NCBI RefSeq assembly: GCF_020694005.1
Contig: NZ_CP073013.1
Coordinates: 1,622,578 to 1,686,577, forward strand
Source of the DNA: Marinomonas profundi
GTDB taxonomy: Bacteria; Pseudomonadota; Gammaproteobacteria; Pseudomonadales; Marinomonadaceae
DNA: 64,000 nucleotides
Direction of reading: 5' to 3'
This document shows positions 42,728-55,328 of this stretch, one piece after another. The stretch's first letter is position 1; each line of letters opens with the position of its first letter. The notes beneath the pieces are model-generated. The model saw only the letters and a list, made by a program, of their open reading frames with translations. It did not search any database and was not told the DNA's origin. The translations under genes and the position numbers were made by a program.

Positions 42728-43558
42728 TTATCTTGTAAAAAATTGCTGTCGATATGCCGAGGGAGAAATCCCCATGGCATTCACAAAAGTCTTGCTGAAA
42801 TGGCTTTGGTCATGAAAGCCGCAACAATTCGCCACATCTATCGCACTCGCCCCCGCTTTAAGTTGAGCCCTAGCATAATTCAGGCGTTGTTGGATTTGAT
42901 ATTGATGAGGCGTCAGCTGATAACACCGCTTAAATTCTTTAATCAGATGAAATTTACTAATGCCCGCTTGCTGTGCTACTTCATCGAGAGACACTTTTTG
43001 CTGGAAATGATCCGCGAGATAATCCCGCGCCAACGCAATATTCGCTTGGGCTTTACTAAGAATAAGCTCTGAGTGACCTCGCTGATGAGCATACTTTTGC
43101 AATAATTTTACCAATAAAAGCTCCCAATGAACCTCCAGATCAAGAGACTCAGCCCCAGACCCAAGCTTAGCCAACAGCATCTGCATTTGTCGTGTTAAAC
43201 GCTCATCCTTGATAACGCTTTGCTTAAAAGTCGGCAGTCCTTCCTTGGCAAAAACCTCCTGATAAATCCGTCTAATTTGACTTGCAGAAGGGTAAATCGC
43301 TCGGTATCGCCACCCCTCACCATTACCTTTAGAGCCAGTATGCAGTTCATCTGGGCTGATGATAGAAACATCGCCTGCAAGTGCATTATGCGTCACGCCT
43401 TTGTGATGAAACTGTTTAACGCCTTGATCGACAACAGAAATAACATATTCCGCATGAGCATGCCGACCAAAGGTAGTATCAGTAAATTGGGCATCGATGA
43501 CTTCAAGGCCCTCTAAGACATCATTTGTCGATATATAACAAAACTCATCTTTAAACAT
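42728..43558 (-). CDS. AraC-family regulator with cupin domain, paired with the LysE exporter
   Basis: 276 residues. N-terminal cupin sensor (FGRHAHAEYVISVVDQGVKQFHHKG, GDVSIISPDELHTG) and C-terminal double helix-turn-helix (SLDEVAQQAGISKFHLIKEFKR; AIDVANCCGFHDQSHFSKTF). It lies 39 bases upstream of lysE on the same strand, so it most likely controls that exporter and itself in response to an amino acid; this is inferred from position. Confidence 0.88.
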   Translation of the reverse strand: MFKDEFCYISTNDVLEGLEVIDAQFTDTTFGRHAHAEYVISVVDQGVKQFHHKGVTHNALAGDVSIISPDELHTGSKGNGEGWRYRAIYPSASQIRRIYQEVFAKEGLPTFKQSVIKDERLTRQMQMLLAKLGSGAESLDLEVHWELLLVKLLQKYAHQRGHSELILSKAQANIALARDYLADHFQQKVSLDEVAQQAGISKFHLIKEFKRCYQLTPHQYQIQQRLNYARAQLKAGASAIDVANCCGFHDQSHFSKTFVNAMGISPSAYRQQFFTR

Positions 43559-43606
43559 TGATAAACATCCCTGCTGCCACTCTTGTAAAAAATTGCTGAC
43601 TTATTT

Positions 43607-43936
43607 TTAATTAACCTTTAATAACCCTTTTAGCTGATAAGAAATCAGATACAGCTGCTGAATCCCTGGGTAAATGGCTTGAATCACTTCCTTCAATTCA
43701 TCCAGCGTCATATTTTCTTGCTCGGCGTGATAATCCGTTAATGCGTCAAACAAGATAGGCTCGACAGAAAGTATTTCCAAGCGACAAAACTCACGACCCT
43801 CTTCGAAGGTGGACACGGTGACAACCGAGCCGGGAACATAGTACTTTTCCGCTTCATCGCGCAAGGTAATGGTTTTTTTACCCGCTAGAATATCGGCCTC
43901 AAAGCGTTCAAAGAAGGTCATAGTAGTTGGTGTCAT
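43607..43936 (-). CDS. yqfB: N4-acetylcytidine amidohydrolase (ASCH domain)
   Basis: 109 residues, an ASCH-fold enzyme that hydrolyses N4-acetylcytidine to cytidine and acetate, a nucleoside salvage step. The start MTPTTMTFFERFEADILAGKKTITLRDE, with the catalytic Lys and Thr in the GKKTITLRD motif, and HAEQENMTLDELKEVIQAIYPG match E. coli YqfB along the length. The frame continues 64 codons further up, inside tcdA, but that part is a shadow; the ATG at 43936 overlaps the tcdA stop (ATGA). Confidence 0.9.
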   Translation of the reverse strand: MTPTTMTFFERFEADILAGKKTITLRDEAEKYYVPGSVVTVSTFEEGREFCRLEILSVEPILFDALTDYHAEQENMTLDELKEVIQAIYPGIQQLYLISYQLKGLLKVN

Positions 43937-44715
43937 GGATTCGCCTTTTGAGCCAGTTTTTCCAATACTCTCGATACCGCGACAAAGGCGAAGGAAGCGG
44001 TCACTGCGGTGCTGGCTCCAAAGCCGGTGTCGCAGTTCATTTTGGTTTCCGTATCGCCTTTTAAGCGCTGATGAGACACGGTACCGTCCCCTTGCGGATA
44101 GCGTAATTGCTCGGTGGAATACACGCATTCGATGTCAAAGCGGCGTTTAGGATTGCGGGTAAAGTTGTAATAACGTCGCAGAAAATTACGTAATTTGGCG
44201 GCTAACGGATCTTTTTCGGTTTTGGAAAGATCGCCGATGAGAATTTTCGTCGGATCAATTTGCCCACCTGCGCCGCCAACGGTGATGACTTTGCGTTTGT
44301 TGCTCTTACTCCACGCCATAAGAGCGGCTTTGGGTTTGATGCTGTCTATGCAGTCAATGATGTAGTCAAACGGTGTAGAGAGCAGCTCAGGGAGGTTATC
44401 AGGGGTGATAAAGTCTTCTAGGCAAGTGACTTGGCAATCAGGATTAATTAGCTTAATCCGTTCTGCCATCACTTCGACTTTGGATTGACCGACGGTATCC
44501 GTTAAGGCGTGAATTTGACGATTAATATTGGTGATGCACACATCGTCCATATCGATCAGTGTGATGTGACCAATTGCCGAACGAGCCAAGGCCTCGGCCG
44601 CCCAAGAACCCACGCCACCAATGCCAATCACACAAACGTGAGCTTGAGTAAACACCTCATACACAGCATCGCCATATAAACGACGAATGCCCCCAAATCG
44701 TTGATCGTTTGTCAC
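43933..44715 (-). CDS. tcdA: tRNA threonylcarbamoyladenosine dehydratase
   Basis: E1-like ATP-dependent enzyme (formerly CsdL) that cyclises t6A37 to ct6A on tRNAs reading ANN codons. 260 residues: the nucleotide-binding motif VIGIGGVGSWAAEALARS at about 28-45, ITLIDMDDVCITNINRQIHA, and the YIIDCIDSIKPKAAL segment of the ThiF/MoeB fold. In E. coli it works with CsdA and CsdE, whose genes lie 2-4 kb away here, with lysE and its regulator between them. It is translationally coupled to yqfB. Confidence 0.93.
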   Translation of the reverse strand: MTNDQRFGGIRRLYGDAVYEVFTQAHVCVIGIGGVGSWAAEALARSAIGHITLIDMDDVCITNINRQIHALTDTVGQSKVEVMAERIKLINPDCQVTCLEDFITPDNLPELLSTPFDYIIDCIDSIKPKAALMAWSKSNKRKVITVGGAGGQIDPTKILIGDLSKTEKDPLAAKLRNFLRRYYNFTRNPKRRFDIECVYSTEQLRYPQGDGTVSHQRLKGDTETKMNCDTGFGASTAVTASFAFVAVSRVLEKLAQKANP

Positions 44716-44819
44716 TTTTCTCTCCTCGCAGGCAAATCGCCCTGCGCTTTTTGTATCAATAAGTGTATGCTTTTAAGCCATTAAAAACGCGATAAATTAT
44801 GATCAGGTATTAGCACCCT

Positions 44820-45560
44820 ATGATTCAGCAAGCTTTTGAAATGCTTGGTTTAACACCAAAAGAAACGCAGCTTTACCAAACCTTGTTAAAACTTGGCCCG
44901 TCTTCCATACGAGACATTGCCGAACACAGTGGCATCAATCGCGGTACGGCCTATGAGTCTCTAAAGCAGTTACAAACAAAAGGCATAGTCAGTTATTTCC
45001 CTAAGGGGAAGCGACGTTTTTTTACCGCTGAGAATCCAGATATTTTATTGAACCTAGCCGAAGAAAAGCGCAGTCGGCTCAATAAAACCATAGAAAACCT
45101 AAAAAACACCATCATTCCTAATCTGCACCAGCAGCAACCAGACTATCATCAAACCCATGTGCGTTATTATGAAGGCGACGATGGCATAGAGTGGGTATTG
45201 CGCGATATTTTAAACGTGGTGTCGCAACAAGACCACAAAGAATATTGTGTGTTTTCTTCCAAGCCAATTCGGCCTTTTTTGTATCGCCCTTTTCCCAACT
45301 ACACCAAACAACGAGTGAAGCTGGGCATTAACGTGAAAGTCATCGCGCTTGGGGATGGGGGTGAAGAAGCCGAATTGTCGGAACGAAAGTGGATCAAAAC
45401 GGAAGGTTCGGTCGACGCCAGCTATATCGCTATTTACCCACCCAAGTGTGCGATTATTTCCTTGGCGAGCAACAACTTCCCTTCTGCCGTGGTATTGGAA
45501 TCGAAAGACATCGCCAAAGCCCAGCAGATTATTTTTGATACGCTGTGGAAGATGCTTTAA
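44820..45560 (+). CDS. TrmB-family transcriptional regulator
   Basis: 246 residues. N-terminal winged helix-turn-helix of the TrmB type (LGLTPKETQLYQTLLKLGPSSIRDIAEHSGINRGTAYESL), a coiled segment (about 80-105), and a C-terminal effector-binding domain (VRYYEGDDGIEWVLRDILN, YIAIYPPKCAIISL). TrmB proteins mostly regulate sugar or central metabolism, better known from archaea and less frequent in gammaproteobacteria. Divergent from tcdA, 104 bases apart. The target is unknown. Confidence 0.82.
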   Translation: MIQQAFEMLGLTPKETQLYQTLLKLGPSSIRDIAEHSGINRGTAYESLKQLQTKGIVSYFPKGKRRFFTAENPDILLNLAEEKRSRLNKTIENLKNTIIPNLHQQQPDYHQTHVRYYEGDDGIEWVLRDILNVVSQQDHKEYCVFSSKPIRPFLYRPFPNYTKQRVKLGINVKVIALGDGGEEAELSERKWIKTEGSVDASYIAIYPPKCAIISLASNNFPSAVVLESKDIAKAQQIIFDTLWKML

Positions 45561-45634
45561 AAGGCGGTTTTCCATTAAAAAAACTTTCCACTGAACAATA
45601 AGCACTAAAGAATAACCACTAAACAATAGCCAAT

Positions 45635-45663
45635 AAAAAAGCAGCTCGAAGGCTGCTTTTTTT
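45635..45663. terminator. bidirectional terminator between the TrmB regulator and atpC
   Basis: Five-base stem GCAGC / GCTGC extended by pairing of six A with seven T across a TCGAAG loop. It works for the TrmB-family gene and for the end of the atp operon. Confidence 0.88.
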
Positions 45664-45687
45664 GACTTTCATCTTCAACACGACCGC

Positions 45688-46107
45688 TTAGCTTTGATGG
45701 CGGAACTGTTGAATAGTACGTAAACGGGCGACGGCTTCTGCCAATTCCGCTGTTGCACGAGAGTAGTCGACATCGGCTTGTTGATTGGCTAAAAGCTCTT
45801 TTGCGTGTTCTTGCGCTTTTATGGCCGCCTCTTCGTCTAGATCTCTTGCACGAGTGGCTGTGTTAGCCAAGACGGTGACACGGTGTGGTTGAACTTCTAG
45901 GAAGCCACCCGACACGAAGATAAACTCTTCATCACCATTTTCTTTAACCACACGGACAGGACCAGCTTCCAGCGTTGTTAATAAGGCAGCATGACCTGGC
46001 ATGATACCTAGATCACCATAACAACCTGAAGCCACAAGAAATTGAACCGAACCGGAAAAAATTTCTTGTTCAGCGCTTACGATATCGCAGTGTACTGTGA
46101 TAGCCAT
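45688..46107 (-). CDS. atpC: ATP synthase F1 epsilon subunit
   Basis: 139 residues. Stalk subunit that couples rotation and inhibits hydrolysis. Beta-sandwich AITVHCDIVSAEQEIFSG, IMPGHAALLTTLEAGPVRV and the C-terminal two-helix hairpin are present. Last gene of the operon. Confidence 0.96.
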   Translation of the reverse strand: MAITVHCDIVSAEQEIFSGSVQFLVASGCYGDLGIMPGHAALLTTLEAGPVRVVKENGDEEFIFVSGGFLEVQPHRVTVLANTATRARDLDEEAAIKAQEHAKELLANQQADVDYSRATAELAEAVARLRTIQQFRHQS

Positions 46108-46170
46108 AAGTTGCCTCTCTTAGTCATACTTAGTAAAAGCGCCAGATGACGCTTTTACGGCGTGTGATGG

Positions 46171-47559
<1,389 letters not shown>

Positions 47560-47576
47560 TTAAATACCTAAATACC

Positions 47577-48437
47577 TTAAACCGCTGCCGCGCCGCTGAC
47601 TATCTCAGAAATCTCCTGAGTAATCGCTGCTTGACGAGCCTTGTTGTACACCAACTGCAATTCATCAATGATATCGCCTGCGTTGTCGGTTGCGTTTTTC
47701 ATTGCCAGCATACGCGCTGCTTGTTCACACGCAATGTTTTCAACCACAGACTGATATACTTGAGATTCAATATAGCGAACCAATAATTCGTCTAAAATTT
47801 CAACGGCATCCGGTTCGTAGATATAATCCCAGTGGTGCTGTAACTCTGTATTCTCTTCCGCTTGCAACGGCAAAAGCTGCTCAACCGCCGGCTTCTGAGT
47901 CATCGTATTGATAAACTCGTTAGAAACCACATAAAGACGATCAATACGACCTTCATCGAACGCATCCAGCATGACTTTCACACTGCCGACTAAATCGTCG
48001 ACTTTAGGTGCATCACCCAAACCTGTGATCGCTGCTGTCACGTTTCCGCCGTAGTTACGAAAGAAAGAAACCGCTTTGCTACCGACAGCACAGATGTCAA
48101 CTTCCACATCTGTCTCAGCAAACTGTTTCATGCTTTTAATAGCGGCTTTAAACAAGTTAACGTTCAAACCACCACATAAACCACGGTCAGAAGAGACTAC
48201 GATATAACCAACACGCTTCGCCTCACGATCGGTAAGGTAACGGTGTTTGTACTCAGGATTCGCGTTGGCCAAATGACCAACTACTTGGCGAATTCGTTCC
48301 GCATACGGACGAGAAGCGGCCATACGATCCTGAGCTTTACGCGTTTTACTTGCGGCAACTTTTTCCATTGCACGAGTAATTTTACGCGTATTATTAATGC
48401 TCGAAATCTGAGTACGTATCTCTTTTCCGACTGCCAT
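47577..48437 (-). CDS. atpG: ATP synthase F1 gamma subunit
   Basis: 286 residues. Central rotor shaft. N-terminal [22 protein letters not shown] and C-terminal [31 protein letters not shown] are the paired coiled-coil helices that insert in the alpha3-beta3 ring. Confidence 0.97.
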   Translation of the reverse strand: MAVGKEIRTQISSINNTRKITRAMEKVAASKTRKAQDRMAASRPYAERIRQVVGHLANANPEYKHRYLTDREAKRVGYIVVSSDRGLCGGLNVNLFKAAIKSMKQFAETDVEVDICAVGSKAVSFFRNYGGNVTAAITGLGDAPKVDDLVGSVKVMLDAFDEGRIDRLYVVSNEFINTMTQKPAVEQLLPLQAEENTELQHHWDYIYEPDAVEILDELLVRYIESQVYQSVVENIACEQAARMLAMKNATDNAGDIIDELQLVYNKARQAAITQEISEIVSGAAAV

Positions 48438-48520
48438 AATGAACTACCCTTGTGAGAATGTTATTTCACAAACTGTTCGAAACTGGTGACAAGCTAAACA
48501 TCCGCTTGTCACCAAAGTCA

Positions 48521-50065
48521 TTACCAAGTTTGCGTCGCTTTAAACTTCTCGATTGCCGCTTTCAAAGTCGCTTCAATCTCGCCGTTAAAGTTGCCAGTTT
48601 TGTTAATGTCGGCCATTAGATCAACGTATTCGCTGTTCATGTAGCTCAACAAAGCATTTTCAAAACTGCCAATTTTGCTTGTTTCAACATCTTCAAGGTA
48701 GCCATCGTTAGCAGCGTAAAGAACCACGCCCATATCAGCCACAGGCATAGGAGAGAACTGCTTTTGTTTCATCAGTTCAGTAACCTGTTTACCATGTTCA
48801 AGCTGTTTACGAGTCGCTTCGTCTAGGTCAGATGCGAACTGAGCGAATGCCGCCAATTCACGATACTGAGCCAATGCAAGACGAATACCACCGCCAAGTT
48901 TTTTGACAATCTTAGTTTGCGCGGCACCACCAACACGAGACACCGAAATACCGGCGTTCATCGCTGGACGAATACCCGCGTTAAACGAGCTCGTTTCCAA
49001 GAATATCTGACCATCAGTGATGGAGATAACGTTGGTTGGTACGAAAGCCGATACGTCACCACCTTGTGTCTCGATGATTGGCAATGCGGTCAAAGAACCG
49101 GTTTTGCCTTTCACTTCACCATTGGTGAATTTCTCTACGTAGTCAACGTTTACACGAGACGCACGCTCAAGAAGACGAGAGTGAAGGTAGAAAACATCGC
49201 CAGGGTACGCTTCACGACCTGGTGGACGACGAAGTAGCAAAGAGATCTGACGGTAAGCCCAAGCTTGCTTGGTCAAATCGTCGTATACGATCAACGCGTC
49301 TTCACCGCGGTCACGGAAATATTCACCCATAGTACAGCCAGTGTATGGCGCTATGTAAAGCATTGCTGCTGGATCAGATGCGCCAGCGGCTACTACTGTG
49401 GTGTATGCCATCGCGCCCGCTTCTTCAAGCTTACGCACGACGTTGGCAATAGTAGATTGTTTTTGACCAATCGCTACGTACACACATTTAATGCCAGAAT
49501 CTTTCTGAGCAATAATGGTGTCGATCGCTAGAGCAGTCTTACCAATCTGACGGTCACCGATGATCAACTCACGTTGACCACGGCCAATTGGCACCATAGC
49601 ATCAATGGCTTTATAACCTGTTTGAATCGGTTGATCAACGGACTGACGTTCGATAACGCCCGGCGCCACTTTTTCAACTTTATCGGTTAGTTTTGCATTG
49701 ATAGCGCCTTTGCCGTCGATTGGGTTACCCAATGCGTCAACAACACGACCAAGTAGTTCAGGACCAATTGGAACTTCCAATATACGACCTGTACATTTCA
49801 CTTTTTGGCCTTCTACAAGGCTTTGGTATTGACCCAATACGACCGCGCCCACAGAGTCACGCTCTAGGTTCAAGGCAATACCGTAAATACCACCAGGGAA
49901 TTCAATCATTTCCCCGTACATAACATCTGCCAAGCCGTGGATCAGAACGATACCGTCTGCCACACTGACAATTGTGCCCTCATTTTGGGCATCAGAAGAT
50001 ACATCGAGGTTCTCGATGCGCTTCTTGATAATCTCGCTGATCTCAGATGGATTCAGTTGCTGCAT
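48521..50065 (-). CDS. atpA: ATP synthase F1 alpha subunit
   Basis: 514 residues. Non-catalytic nucleotide-binding subunit. Walker [10 protein letters not shown], conserved Arg in the [10 protein letters not shown] arginine-finger region and the N-terminal [18 protein letters not shown] that contacts delta are visible. Confidence 0.97.
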   Translation of the reverse strand: MQQLNPSEISEIIKKRIENLDVSSDAQNEGTIVSVADGIVLIHGLADVMYGEMIEFPGGIYGIALNLERDSVGAVVLGQYQSLVEGQKVKCTGRILEVPIGPELLGRVVDALGNPIDGKGAINAKLTDKVEKVAPGVIERQSVDQPIQTGYKAIDAMVPIGRGQRELIIGDRQIGKTALAIDTIIAQKDSGIKCVYVAIGQKQSTIANVVRKLEEAGAMAYTTVVAAGASDPAAMLYIAPYTGCTMGEYFRDRGEDALIVYDDLTKQAWAYRQISLLLRRPPGREAYPGDVFYLHSRLLERASRVNVDYVEKFTNGEVKGKTGSLTALPIIETQGGDVSAFVPTNVISITDGQIFLETSSFNAGIRPAMNAGISVSRVGGAAQTKIVKKLGGGIRLALAQYRELAAFAQFASDLDEATRKQLEHGKQVTELMKQKQFSPMPVADMGVVLYAANDGYLEDVETSKIGSFENALLSYMNSEYVDLMADINKTGNFNGEIEATLKAAIEKFKATQTW

Positions 50066-50103
50066 GCTAAATTCCTCAACCCTGGTTTCGACTTAACGAA
50101 ACA

Positions 50104-50640
50104 CTAGGAGTTTATCGCCTCGGCCAGTTTCGCTAATTTACCGCGTACTGAACCGTCGATGATTAAGTCACCGGTACGGATAACCACGCCACCAATTAGG
50201 CTCGCGTCTGTGTCACTGGATAAGTTGACAGTACGGTCCAACTTTTTCGCCAATGATGCGGCCAATGCCTGTGTTTGTTCAGCTGATAATGCAAAAGCGG
50301 ACGTAAATTGAACATTTACCGCTTTTTCATAGTTCAGTTTAAACTGTACAAATAACTCAGAAATAGCAGGAAGAAGCGATAAACGCTTATTCATAGCAAG
50401 GGTCAGTAAAAATGCTTTCCCTTGTTCTGTTGTTACTTCTGCACAAACATCTGCCAGAGCGTTTGCCTTCTCTTCCGCACTAAAAGCCGGATTTCCAAGT
50501 GCTTTTTTAAGCTTAGGTTCTACTGTCACAGCGGCTAATGTGTTTAACATTTCTGCCCACTCTGAAATATGACCTTGCTCTCTAGCGACTTCAAAAACCG
50601 CTTTAGCGTACGGTCGCGCGACTGTTTTTAATTCAGCCAT
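50104..50640 (-). CDS. atpH: ATP synthase F1 delta subunit
   Basis: 178 residues. Peripheral stalk cap joining F1 to the b dimer. N-terminal helical domain (TVARPYAKAVFEVAREQG) and C-terminal DTDASLIGGVVIRTGDLIIDGSV signature are clear. Confidence 0.96.
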   Translation of the reverse strand: MAELKTVARPYAKAVFEVAREQGHISEWAEMLNTLAAVTVEPKLKKALGNPAFSAEEKANALADVCAEVTTEQGKAFLLTLAMNKRLSLLPAISELFVQFKLNYEKAVNVQFTSAFALSAEQTQALAASLAKKLDRTVNLSSDTDASLIGGVVIRTGDLIIDGSVRGKLAKLAEAINS

Positions 50641-50651
50641 TAGACCCTCGC

Positions 50652-51122
50652 TTAAAGCTCTTTGGCGAGCTGTTCAACGATCTCGCTATGTGCTTTTTCG
50701 TCAATGGTGGCGCCCAAAATTTTCTCGGCTCCAGCAAAAGCTAAAACAGCAACTTGAGCACGCAATGCTTCTTTAGCACGCATAACATCTTGTTCTATTT
50801 CCGCTTGAGCTGCTTCGCGCAGACGCTTGCCATCAGCAATCACCTGCTCTTTTGCCTCGTCGATCATTTGGTTCGCACGTTTGTTGGCTTGTTCAATAAT
50901 CTCGGCCGCGTTGTCTTTGCTTTCACGTAATACCTGAGAGGCTTGTTCTTGTGCCAATTCAAGATCACGTGAAGCGCGGTTCGCTGCTTCTAAACCGTCT
51001 GCTATTTTTTTGCTACGCTCTTCGAGCGCAGCAATCACTGGTGGCCACACAAATTTCATGCAGAACCAGACAAAAATAGCAAACGAAATAGCTTGGCCTA
51101 TAAGTGTGAGATTCAAATTCAC
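50652..51122 (-). CDS. atpF: ATP synthase F0 b subunit
   Basis: 156 residues. One N-terminal membrane helix ([20 protein letters not shown]) and a long, Ala/Glu/Lys-rich helix that forms the right-handed coiled-coil dimer of the peripheral stalk. Confidence 0.96.
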   Translation of the reverse strand: MNLNLTLIGQAISFAIFVWFCMKFVWPPVIAALEERSKKIADGLEAANRASRDLELAQEQASQVLRESKDNAAEIIEQANKRANQMIDEAKEQVIADGKRLREAAQAEIEQDVMRAKEALRAQVAVLAFAGAEKILGATIDEKAHSEIVEQLAKEL

Positions 51123-51179
51123 GCTAATACCCTCGCTTTAGTCGTTCAAAAAATAAGTCACTTACAATAAAGTGAGATA

Positions 51180-51452
<273 letters not shown>

Positions 51453-51505
51453 TTACAGTTTTAGATTCAAGGTTTATAAATTATTACTTTAAAAGGTAAC
51501 AAACT

Positions 51506-52351
<846 letters not shown>

Positions 52352-52386
52352 TCAATGATAAAACCACACGCCTACCATTCGTTTTT

Positions 52387-52788
52387 TTAACGAATAATCG
52401 CAGGACTGAGCCAGTGACTCAAAATTGCTAAACTGAAGCCTATAAAAAAGCTTCCTGCCGCCAAGGGTTTCACTAGGATAAACACCAGCGATAACAGTAA
52501 TACTGTTAACACCAGTTTTCCGGCTTCTCCCCTGTAGAAGGACTTAACCACTTCTTTTGCAGGCAAAATTCCTTTATGGCCAAACACACGCCAAGCCATA
52601 TAAATATTGGGTAAAATACTGCAAAAAGCACCCAGTAAAAAAGAGTACCCACTCAGACCGCCAGAAACATAAAAAATTCCCAACGACACGAAAATAGTAA
52701 GAAATATTTGTAACCGTAAGAAACGAAACACCGTCTTCTTTTTAGCGCTAATAATAGCACTGGCACTTAACGGCTTATTCACTTCCAT
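52387..52788 (-). CDS. atpI: ATP synthase assembly protein AtpI
   Basis: 133 residues, four hydrophobic segments, Uncl-type AtpI that helps assemble the c-ring and stators. I chose ATG at 52788, with AGAGAG upstream, over a GTG seven codons up. LQIFLTIFVSLGIFYVSGG and GYSFLLGAFCSILPNIYMAW match the family. It is the first gene of the atp operon, with 164 bases to parB. Confidence 0.87.
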   Translation of the reverse strand: MEVNKPLSASAIISAKKKTVFRFLRLQIFLTIFVSLGIFYVSGGLSGYSFLLGAFCSILPNIYMAWRVFGHKGILPAKEVVKSFYRGEAGKLVLTVLLLSLVFILVKPLAAGSFFIGFSLAILSHWLSPAIIR

Positions 52789-52883
52789 TACTAACTCTCT
52801 TTTTCGCACTAAAAAAGTGCAAGCAATACGATGATTTACAAAATTCGAGGCATTATAGGGGTAATGACGGCCGTGTTCAACTT

Positions 52884-52906
52884 AAAGTGATTATCAGGAT
52901 CACTTT
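52884..52906. terminator. hairpin between parB and atpI
   Basis: Eight-base-pair perfect stem AAAGTGAT / ATCACTTT with a seven-base loop, followed by ATAGG and no T-run. It may separate the parAB transcript from atp; modest support. Confidence 0.45.
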
Positions 52907-52952
52907 ATAGGTATCTTGTCTAGATAGGAAAAAGCACTTGTCATAAATTGCT

Positions 52953-53834
52953 TCATTTCCCCTCTAGCAGCTCACCAATCAAGCGCTCCAAATGTTCAGG
53001 GTTGCGATATTCAATAACCAACTTACCCTTCCCTTTAGAAGAGGGCTGTATTTTTACCGCGGCATTGATTTTTTGGCTAATGCGTTCCGCTTCTGCGCTT
53101 AAATCAGGCAGAGAAGGTTTATTGTCTGCCGTTTTTTCCACTTGGAAAGTTTTCACTAATCTTTCTGTTTCACGTACAGACAGCGATTTGGTGACAACTT
53201 GTGACGCGGCTTGAATTTGCTTGTCATGTTCTAGAGGAAGTAAGGCCCTTGCGTGACCCATTTCAATATCGCCATGTTCCAATAAACGTCGCACTTCTGG
53301 CGTCAATCCAAGTAGGCGCAGCAAATTCGCCACGCTAGAACGAGATTTACCAACGGTATCAGCTACTTCTTGCTGGGTGAGGTGGAAGTCTTCAACCAAA
53401 CGCTGTAACGCTAACGCTTCTTCAACAGGGTTCAGGTCTTCACGCTGAATGTTTTCGATTAAAGCTAACACCACCGCATCGGCGTCTTCAACATGGCGCA
53501 CAATAACCGGAACTTGCGTTAGGTCCGCCAGTTTGGCCGCACGCCAACGACGTTCGCCAGCGATAATCTCATATTGATTATGGCCACTGGGTCGCACCAC
53601 AATAGGCTGCATGATGCCTTGATTACGAATGGACGCAGCAAGATCTTCTAGGTGAGCGGGATTCATGTCACGACGAGGCTGAAACTTGCCTTTTGAAAGC
53701 CAGTCTACAGGCAGATAGGTCAAGCCTTTAACCTGCTCATCATTAACACCGCCATTAACCTCTTTGGTTGAGGTTGTTTGTGGTGCCAATAAGGCATCTA
53801 AGCCACGACCTAGACCTCTTTTTTTCATCGTCAT
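52953..53834 (-). CDS. parB: chromosome-partitioning protein ParB
   Basis: 293 residues. Binds parS sites near the origin and spreads as a CTP-dependent clamp. The N-terminal RGLGRGLDALL box stimulates ParA; IQNQGIM-like and GERRWRAAKLA (CTP-binding) motifs are present; the helix-turn-helix is TQQEVADTVGKSRSSVANLLRLL. Located about 4 kb from the candidate oriC. It follows parA by 45 bases. Confidence 0.96.
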   Translation of the reverse strand: MTMKKRGLGRGLDALLAPQTTSTKEVNGGVNDEQVKGLTYLPVDWLSKGKFQPRRDMNPAHLEDLAASIRNQGIMQPIVVRPSGHNQYEIIAGERRWRAAKLADLTQVPVIVRHVEDADAVVLALIENIQREDLNPVEEALALQRLVEDFHLTQQEVADTVGKSRSSVANLLRLLGLTPEVRRLLEHGDIEMGHARALLPLEHDKQIQAASQVVTKSLSVRETERLVKTFQVEKTADNKPSLPDLSAEAERISQKINAAVKIQPSSKGKGKLVIEYRNPEHLERLIGELLEGK

Positions 53835-53879
53835 TTCATTAACCCTAATGGCTATTAAAGCACACTTATAAAACAGTAA

Positions 53880-54647
53880 TCACACTACAGATTTTCGAAT
53901 AAACTCACCCGCCAAAGCAAGGTAAGCAATAGCGCCACGAGATTGTTTCTCGTAATGTAAGACAGGTAGGCCATAACTTGGCGACTCCGCCAAACGGATA
54001 TTTCGAGGGATCACAGTGTCGTAAACCTTGTCGCCAAAATGCTTATGAAGCTGGCTAGAAACATCATGCGTTAAGCTAGGACGTGGATCATACATGGTTC
54101 GTAAAATTCCTTCGACCTCTAATGCGGGGTTTAATGCTTGGGTAATACGGTTAATCGTTTGCAATAACGCGGTTAACCCTTCTAGTGCATAATATTCACA
54201 TTGCACCGGAATAAGCACCCCTTGAGACGCCGCCAATGCATTCACTGTCAACATATTTAAAGACGGTGGGCAATCGAGCAAAATAAAATCGAAATCATTG
54301 TCGACTTCATAAAGACCAGCACGCAGACGCGTTTCTTTACTGGGCAAATCCAATAAAGCCACTTCTGCGCCAGTCAAATCGCCATTCGCAGGCAACACCC
54401 AATACTCACCAGGCATGCTTTTTACCATGACGTCTTTTACGCCATGCGACCCCAGTAAAACGTCATAAACACTGGTGTCTAATTCTTCCTTAATCAAGCC
54501 ACTTCCTGTCGTCGCGTTGCCCTGCGGGTCTAAATCGATCAACAGCACTCGGCGCTTCATGGCTGCCAATGATGCCGCTAAATTAACACAGGTGGTGGTT
54601 TTGCCCACACCACCTTTTTGGTTGGTCACTGCAATGATTCTTGCCAT
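53880..54647 (-). CDS. parA: chromosome-partitioning ATPase ParA
   Basis: 255 residues of the Soj/ParA deviant Walker family. Motif KGGVGKTTTCVNLAASLA near the start with signature Lys, DLDPQGNATTG and FILLDCPPSL follow. No N-terminal DNA-binding extension, as expected for chromosomal ParA. Sits between rsmG and parB, the standard order. Confidence 0.97.
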   Translation of the reverse strand: MARIIAVTNQKGGVGKTTTCVNLAASLAAMKRRVLLIDLDPQGNATTGSGLIKEELDTSVYDVLLGSHGVKDVMVKSMPGEYWVLPANGDLTGAEVALLDLPSKETRLRAGLYEVDNDFDFILLDCPPSLNMLTVNALAASQGVLIPVQCEYYALEGLTALLQTINRITQALNPALEVEGILRTMYDPRPSLTHDVSSQLHKHFGDKVYDTVIPRNIRLAESPSYGLPVLHYEKQSRGAIAYLALAGEFIRKSVV

Positions 54648-54650
54648 GCT

Positions 54651-55277
54651 TTATCCTTTACGCGTCATCACGACCATGTGACGCTCCGCCTGAACATGTG
54701 GCACATTAAGAGGTTCTACTGAGACTAATTCAACCTCTTTCGGTAGCGCCGCGATTTCTTCACTAGGGTAAACCCCTTTCATGGCTAGAAAATTACCCGT
54801 CGCTTTAGGAAGCGGTAATGTCCAATTAATCATATCTTGTAAAGAGGCAAAGGCTCGTGAAATAACATGATCGTATTCACCTTGATGCTGGTGTTTTTCA
54901 ACCCGCTCGTTTGCGACCGTGACATTTTGAATGCCCAATTCCATCTTAACTTGCGTCAAAAAACGGGTCTTTTTGCCATTACTGTCGAGTAACGTGACGT
55001 GTTTCTCTGGGTAACATATAGCAAGCACCATACCAGGTAAACCTGGACCAGTGCCCACATCAATGATATTTGCGCCAGTAATAAAGGGTAAAGTCGCCAA
55101 ACTATCAAATAAATGCAGAGAAATCATCTGTTCCACATCACGAATCGCGGTCAGGTTATAAGCCTTGTTCCACTTTTCTAGCATGGCTAGGTATTTTACC
55201 AGTGTCTGAATCGTTTCATCAGATAAAGCAGCGCCCATTTGTTGGGCGCCTTTTTGAATAGTGTCAAAGTGTGTCAC
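54651..55277 (-). CDS. rsmG: 16S rRNA (guanine527-N7)-methyltransferase
   Basis: 208 residues. SAM-dependent methyltransferase (GidB) that modifies G527 of 16S rRNA. The SAM motif IIDVGTGPGLPGMVLAI, LLDSNGKKTRFL and VISRAFASLQDMINW are typical. Loss causes low streptomycin resistance in other bacteria. Follows mnmG. Confidence 0.96.
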   Translation of the reverse strand: MTHFDTIQKGAQQMGAALSDETIQTLVKYLAMLEKWNKAYNLTAIRDVEQMISLHLFDSLATLPFITGANIIDVGTGPGLPGMVLAICYPEKHVTLLDSNGKKTRFLTQVKMELGIQNVTVANERVEKHQHQGEYDHVISRAFASLQDMINWTLPLPKATGNFLAMKGVYPSEEIAALPKEVELVSVEPLNVPHVQAERHMVVMTRKG

Positions 55278-55328
55278 AGTCGATCCATTTCTATATAAAT
55301 AGCAATTAGGGATTATCGGCTGATGATT

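Noticed and set aside
43937..44128. 64-codon extension of yqfB into tcdA
   Set aside because: The Arg/Ser-rich extension is the out-of-frame reading of tcdA; E. coli YqfB starts at the position corresponding to 43936.
53166..53181. parS-like sequence TGTTTCACGTACAGAC inside parB
   Set aside because: Only the left half matches the parS palindrome (five mismatches on the right), and the bases encode the conserved SVRETE segment of ParB, which explains the likeness. No full parS was found in the window by eye.
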